Below the pieces are notes generated by a model. The model saw only the letters and a list, made by a program, of their open reading frames with translations. It made no database searches and was not told the origin of the DNA. A stretch of 37,998 bases of DNA from Acidobacteriota bacterium (GTDB lineage: Bacteria; Acidobacteriota; Vicinamibacteria; Vicinamibacterales; SCN-69-37), in assembly GCA_024640135.1 (NCBI GenBank), contig JAHEFO010000010.1:1-37998 (forward strand). The letters are read 5' to 3'. Positions within the stretch are counted from its first letter, which is position 1; every line of letters starts with the position of its first letter. Shown piece after piece: positions 34,559 through 37,998 of the stretch. The position numbers and the translations under genes were made by a program.

Positions 34559-36007
34559 TCAGAAGATTGAGGCCACTGAGTCCGCGGCCAGCGAGAGCAG
34601 GCCACCCGGCAGGACACCGAGGTACAGCACGCCGGCGAACGCCACAACAAGGCCGACCGTCGTGACGGGAGAGACCGCCGGGCGGCCCTCCGGCGCGGTC
34701 TCGTCGCTCATGTACATCATGACCACAATGCGAAGGTAGAAGAAGACCGAGATGACGCTGGTCAGCACCCCGATAATGGCCAGGGCGTACATGCCCTCCT
34801 GTATCGCGGCGTTGAAGATGTACCACTTGCCGATGAAACCCACCGTCGGCGGGAAGCCGCCAAGCGACAGCAGGAAGAACGTCAGCAACGCCGACAGGCC
34901 AGGCCGCTCCCGCCACATCCCCGCGAAATCACGCACGTCGTCATGTTGTCGATCGGGTGTGGCCAGGGCCGCCAATACGCCGAACGCACCGAGATTGGTG
35001 ACGGCGTAGCCGACCAGATAGAACAGCATGGCGGCCTTGCCGGCCGAACTGGCGGCAACCAGACCGAGCAGCAGATACCCTCCATGGGCAATGCTGGAAT
35101 ACGCCAGCATCCGCTTGACGCTCGTCTGGGCGACCCCCACCACGGTACCCAGGATCATCGTCAATGCCGCGATGACCATGACGACCGGCGCCCAATCGAG
35201 CCTCAACGGCTCCAGCGTCGAGAGAAACACCCGGATGAACGCCGCGAACGCGGCCGCCTTGACACCCGTGGACATGAACCCGGTCACCAGCGTCGGCGCG
35301 CCTTGATACACGTCCGGCGTCCACATGTGGAACGGCACGGCCCCGACCTTGAACGCAAATCCCACCAGCAGAAGCACCATCGCCACGATGGTCAGGATTC
35401 CGGGGTCGAGCGCTGATGACGCGACCCGCATCCCGATTTCATCCAGACGCGTCGTGCCCGTGACGGCATAGGCCATCGCGATTCCATAGAGGAAGAACGC
35501 ACTCGAGAATGCGCCGAGGACGAAGTACTTGAATGAGGCCTCAGCGCCCTCAACACTGGACCGTTTGAGGGCCGTCATCACGTAGACCCCCAGCGACATG
35601 ATTTCGAGGGCGACAAAGATCACCAGAAGATCTGTCGTCGAGGCCATCAGCATCATGCCGACGATGGCGAACAACATCAGCGTGTAGTACTCGCCGAGCG
35701 GCAACTGGTCTCGGTCCGCATTCCCGAGCGAAAGGACAATGGTCAGAATGCCGATGGCACAGAGCGTGATGTTGAAGAAGACGCTGAAGTTGTCGACGCT
35801 GATGACGCCGAATCCCACCAGATTCTGGTTCCATTGGCTCACGCACGCGGCGATGGCGCCGCCAAGGCCGATGAGCCCATACAGGCCAAACCAGTGTGCG
35901 GCGGCCACCTCGCGCTGCCTGCGGAATGCCTCGGCAATCATGGTGGTGCACGCGGCCAATGTCACCATGAGAACGGGTGCGACGGCCATGAAGTCATTGA
36001 TGTTCAT
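34559..36007 (-). CDS. nuoN: NADH-quinone oxidoreductase subunit N
   Basis: NuoN is one of three antiporter-like proton-pumping subunits of respiratory complex I in the inner membrane. The 482-residue product has about 14 helices. Key segments are LLVIFVALEIMSLGVYVMTAL with the conserved Glu, FKYFVLGAFSSAFFLYGIA, VGFAFKVGAVPFHMWTPDVYQGAPT with the channel Lys, and SVKRMLAYSSIAHGGYLLLG. The ATG at 36007 overlaps the nuoM stop as ATGA. It is the last gene of the complex I operon and converges on selA. Confidence 0.97.
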   Translation of the reverse strand: MNINDFMAVAPVLMVTLAACTTMIAEAFRRQREVAAAHWFGLYGLIGLGGAIAACVSQWNQNLVGFGVISVDNFSVFFNITLCAIGILTIVLSLGNADRDQLPLGEYYTLMLFAIVGMMLMASTTDLLVIFVALEIMSLGVYVMTALKRSSVEGAEASFKYFVLGAFSSAFFLYGIAMAYAVTGTTRLDEIGMRVASSALDPGILTIVAMVLLLVGFAFKVGAVPFHMWTPDVYQGAPTLVTGFMSTGVKAAAFAAFIRVFLSTLEPLRLDWAPVVMVIAALTMILGTVVGVAQTSVKRMLAYSSIAHGGYLLLGLVAASSAGKAAMLFYLVGYAVTNLGAFGVLAALATPDRQHDDVRDFAGMWRERPGLSALLTFFLLSLGGFPPTVGFIGKWYIFNAAIQEGMYALAIIGVLTSVISVFFYLRIVVMMYMSDETAPEGRPAVSPVTTVGLVVAFAGVLYLGVLPGGLLSLAADSVASIF

Positions 36008-37572
36008 CGCGTGCCCTCCGCCGGGACGGGCATGCCATCAGGCACCGGGTCGGCAAGCGCCGGGACGCCAGACATCTCCGGTGACCTCTCGACGTTCACG
36101 GGCCCGACCCCGCGCACCTGTTCAACCACCCGCTTCACGGCCGGTTCCATCGGCTGGAGGAACACTCGAGGCGCCACGCCCATCCCGATGCACATCGCGA
36201 CAATCGGCACGATCACGACCCACTCGCGCGGGCTGAGGTCCCGCAGCCCCTGGTTCTTGGGATTGGTGAGCGGGCCATAGTTGACACGCTGGAACATCCA
36301 CAACATGTAGACCGCGGACAGAATGACGCCGGACACGGCAATCACCGTGAGCCAGCGATGTTCCGCGAACGACCCGACGAAGATCAGGAACTCCCCGACG
36401 AATCCATTCATGCCTGGCAGAGCGATTGACGCCAGCGTAATCAGCAGAAACATGGCCACCAGCTTCGGCATCACGGCCTTCAGGCCCCCGTACTCGGCAA
36501 TGAGCTTCGTGTGGCGACGTTCGGACAGCATGCCCACGATGAGGAACAGCCCGCCCGTCGACACACCGTGTGCCAGCATCTGAAACACCGCGCCCTGAAC
36601 GCCGTTGACGTTCATCGCGCAGAGACCGAGGACCACGAACCCCAGGTGGCTGACCGAGGAGTACGCCACCAGCTTCTTCATGTCGGGCTGCACCATGGCG
36701 ACCAGAGCGCCGTACACGATGCCAATCACGGCAAGAACGGCCAGGTACGGGGCGAACTGCATTGCCGCCTCGGGGAACAGCGGAAACGAGAAACGCAACA
36801 GGCCGTAGGTGCCCATCTTCAGCAGAACACCAGCCAGGATCACTGAACCGGCGGTGGGCGCCTGCACGTGCGCATCCGGCAGCCATGTATGAAACGGAAA
36901 CAACGGCACCTTGATGGCAAAGGCCACCGTGAAGGCAAGAAAGAGCCAGGTCTGCAGGCCGGCTGGAATATTGAGCGCGTACAGGTCCAGCAAGTCGAAG
37001 CTGACGACGCCGGTCACGGTCTGGTGGTAGTACGCAATCCAGATGATAGCCAGCAGCATCAGGACCGACCCGGCCATCGTGTAGAGCATGAACTTGACGG
37101 CCGCATAGATGCGCTGCTCGTATCCCCAGACACCGATGAGGAAGTACATCGGAATCAGCATCGCGTCCCAGAAGAGGTAGAACAGGAACAAGTCGAGCGA
37201 GATGAAGACGCCGATCATGGCCGCCTCGAGGAGCAGCATGAAGAAGGAGAACTCCCGCACGCGCTGGTCGATGGAATTCCACGAACACAACAGACTGATT
37301 GGGGTCAGAAACGTGGTCAGCAGGACCAACCAGAGGCTGATGCCATCCAGGCCAATGTGGTACGAGATGCCGAAGTCCGGCAGCCAGGTGTACTGCTCGA
37401 CAAACTGATAATCCGCTGACGTGCCGTCAAATCCGGCCAGCAGGGACAGACTCGCCAGGAACGTGACCAGGGAAATCCCCAGCGCCATCTGGTGGACCAG
37501 GCGATCTCGGCCCTTGCCGAGCAACAACAGCAACAGCCCGCCAACGAACGGCATCAGCACAAGAGAAGTCAA
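36004..37572 (-). CDS. nuoM: NADH-quinone oxidoreductase subunit M
   Basis: NuoM is a proton-pumping antiporter-like subunit of complex I. The 522-residue product shows YHIGLDGISLWLVLLTTFLTPI, FYLFWDAMLIPMYFLIGVWG with the conserved Glu-like region, VAFAIKVPLFPFHTWLPDAHVQAPTAGSVILAGVLLKMGTYG, and KKLVAYSSVSHLGFVVLG. The C-terminal tail beyond the last helix is rich in Pro, Val and Glu (about 35 residues). The start is set at TTG 37572 because it overlaps the nuoL stop as TTGA and gives TSLVLMPFVGG like other NuoM proteins; GTG 37578 and ATG 37554 are alternatives. The longer frame from 37740 is out-of-frame nuoL. Confidence 0.95.
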   Translation of the reverse strand: MTSLVLMPFVGGLLLLLLGKGRDRLVHQMALGISLVTFLASLSLLAGFDGTSADYQFVEQYTWLPDFGISYHIGLDGISLWLVLLTTFLTPISLLCSWNSIDQRVREFSFFMLLLEAAMIGVFISLDLFLFYLFWDAMLIPMYFLIGVWGYEQRIYAAVKFMLYTMAGSVLMLLAIIWIAYYHQTVTGVVSFDLLDLYALNIPAGLQTWLFLAFTVAFAIKVPLFPFHTWLPDAHVQAPTAGSVILAGVLLKMGTYGLLRFSFPLFPEAAMQFAPYLAVLAVIGIVYGALVAMVQPDMKKLVAYSSVSHLGFVVLGLCAMNVNGVQGAVFQMLAHGVSTGGLFLIVGMLSERRHTKLIAEYGGLKAVMPKLVAMFLLITLASIALPGMNGFVGEFLIFVGSFAEHRWLTVIAVSGVILSAVYMLWMFQRVNYGPLTNPKNQGLRDLSPREWVVIVPIVAMCIGMGVAPRVFLQPMEPAVKRVVEQVRGVGPVNVERSPEMSGVPALADPVPDGMPVPAEGTR

Positions 37573-37998
37573 CGCCACAGGTAGTACCCCAGGATCGTCA
37601 CGACCCCCAGAAAGATGGACATCGCATAGGCGCGCACGGACCCGGTCTGCAACCGACGAATCACCGCGCTCCAGCCCCGAACCGCGTAACCGACGCCGTT
37701 GACCGTGCCGTCGATGATCCCGGCGTCCACCCCGCGCCACAACAGGCCGTCCGACAGCCCCTTGACAGGCTGCACGATCACCGCGTCATAGAACTCATCC
37801 ACGTAGTACTTGTTCAGCAGCCACCGGTGAAGGCCGCTGAACCGGGTGGCCATCGCGCTGGCGCGCTGCGGGGTCTTGAGGAAGAAGACATACGCCAGGC
37901 CGATCCCCATCAGCGCGGTCAGCACAGAGCCAACCATGAGCAGAAGCTCGGTACCCGTGCCTCCGTGCGCCACATCACCCTCCGCCGCATGGGCCTCC
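37569..37998 (-). CDS. nuoL: NADH-quinone oxidoreductase subunit L (C-terminal part only)
   Basis: Only the last 142 residues are inside the window; the frame is open to the edge. The visible part matches the NuoL C-terminus: a membrane helix (LLLMVGSVLTALMGIGLAYVFFL), the lateral-helix region with LNKYYVDEFYDAVIVQPVKGLSDGLLWRGVDAGIIDGTVNGVG, and a final helix ending VVTILGYYLWR. NuoL pumps protons at the far end of the complex I membrane arm. Its stop overlaps the nuoM start. Confidence 0.94.
   Translation of the reverse strand, partial: EAHAAEGDVAHGGTGTELLLMVGSVLTALMGIGLAYVFFLKTPQRASAMATRFSGLHRWLLNKYYVDEFYDAVIVQPVKGLSDGLLWRGVDAGIIDGTVNGVGYAVRGWSAVIRRLQTGSVRAYAMSIFLGVVTILGYYLWR

Noticed and set aside
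36122-37288. A 388-codon minus-strand open frame inside nuoM
   Set aside because: It is an alternative frame of nuoM; it lacks the membrane helices seen in the true frame.

Overview
The window is a slice of core chromosome from a GC-rich, Gram-negative bacterium. It is most likely an Acidobacteriota member of the Vicinamibacteria type. This is an inference from the GC-rich sequence, the style of the RpoB and EF-Tu proteins, and the outer-membrane genes (LolB-like lipoprotein, heptose kinase, heptosyltransferase-like enzyme, O-antigen ligase). I could not run a database search. There is no phage, transposon, integron or CRISPR array, and no gene-free stretch exceeds about 300 bases except where tRNA genes fill the gap.

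Region 1 (1-8810, minus strand) is the translation/transcription super-operon. Read in transcription order it holds tRNA-Thr, tRNA-Tyr, tRNA-Gly, tRNA-Thr, tuf, rpmG, tRNA-Trp, secE, nusG, rplK, rplA, rplJ, rplL and rpoB (cut by the window edge). RpoB carries a Cys-rich insertion near its N-terminus and EF-Tu has a divergent switch I.

Region 2 (8811-25297, minus strand) is a long housekeeping chain. Read in transcription order it holds a TPR protein, a LolB-like lipoprotein, ispE, tRNA-Gln, prs, rplY, pth, rpsF, rpsR, rplI, dnaB, alr, radA, a PIN/TRAM membrane protein, a B3/B4-domain protein, an ispD-ispF fusion, gltX and rlmB. It joins blocks known from distant phyla: TPR-lolB-ispE-tRNAGln-prs-rplY-pth as in Pseudomonas, rpsF-rpsR-rplI-dnaB-alr-radA, and radA-yacL-ispD-ispF-gltX as in Bacillus. 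Three MEP isoprenoid enzymes (IspD, IspF, IspE) lie here.

Region 3 (25298-32104) starts with a plus-strand, four-gene, translationally coupled envelope cluster: a Trm112-like protein, a GT9 heptosyltransferase-like enzyme, an O-antigen ligase-like protein and a heptose-phosphate kinase. An ArnT/PMT-type membrane glycosyltransferase and purH converge on it from the minus strand.

Region 4 (32105-34534) has a cold-shock protein gene with a leader that contains a canonical intrinsic terminator, a small unknown gene, and selA for selenocysteine synthesis.

Region 5 (34559-37998, minus strand) is the end of a complex I operon: the C-terminus of nuoL, then nuoM and nuoN.

Eleven gene junctions overlap by exactly four bases (ATGA, GTGA or TTGA), so translational coupling is widespread and GTG or TTG starts are common. 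I found no convincing new multi-gene system. The most interesting signals are the RpoB zinc-ribbon-like insertion, the EF-Tu switch I, the cold-shock leader terminator, the rpsF leader hairpin and the rplL-rpoB hairpin.
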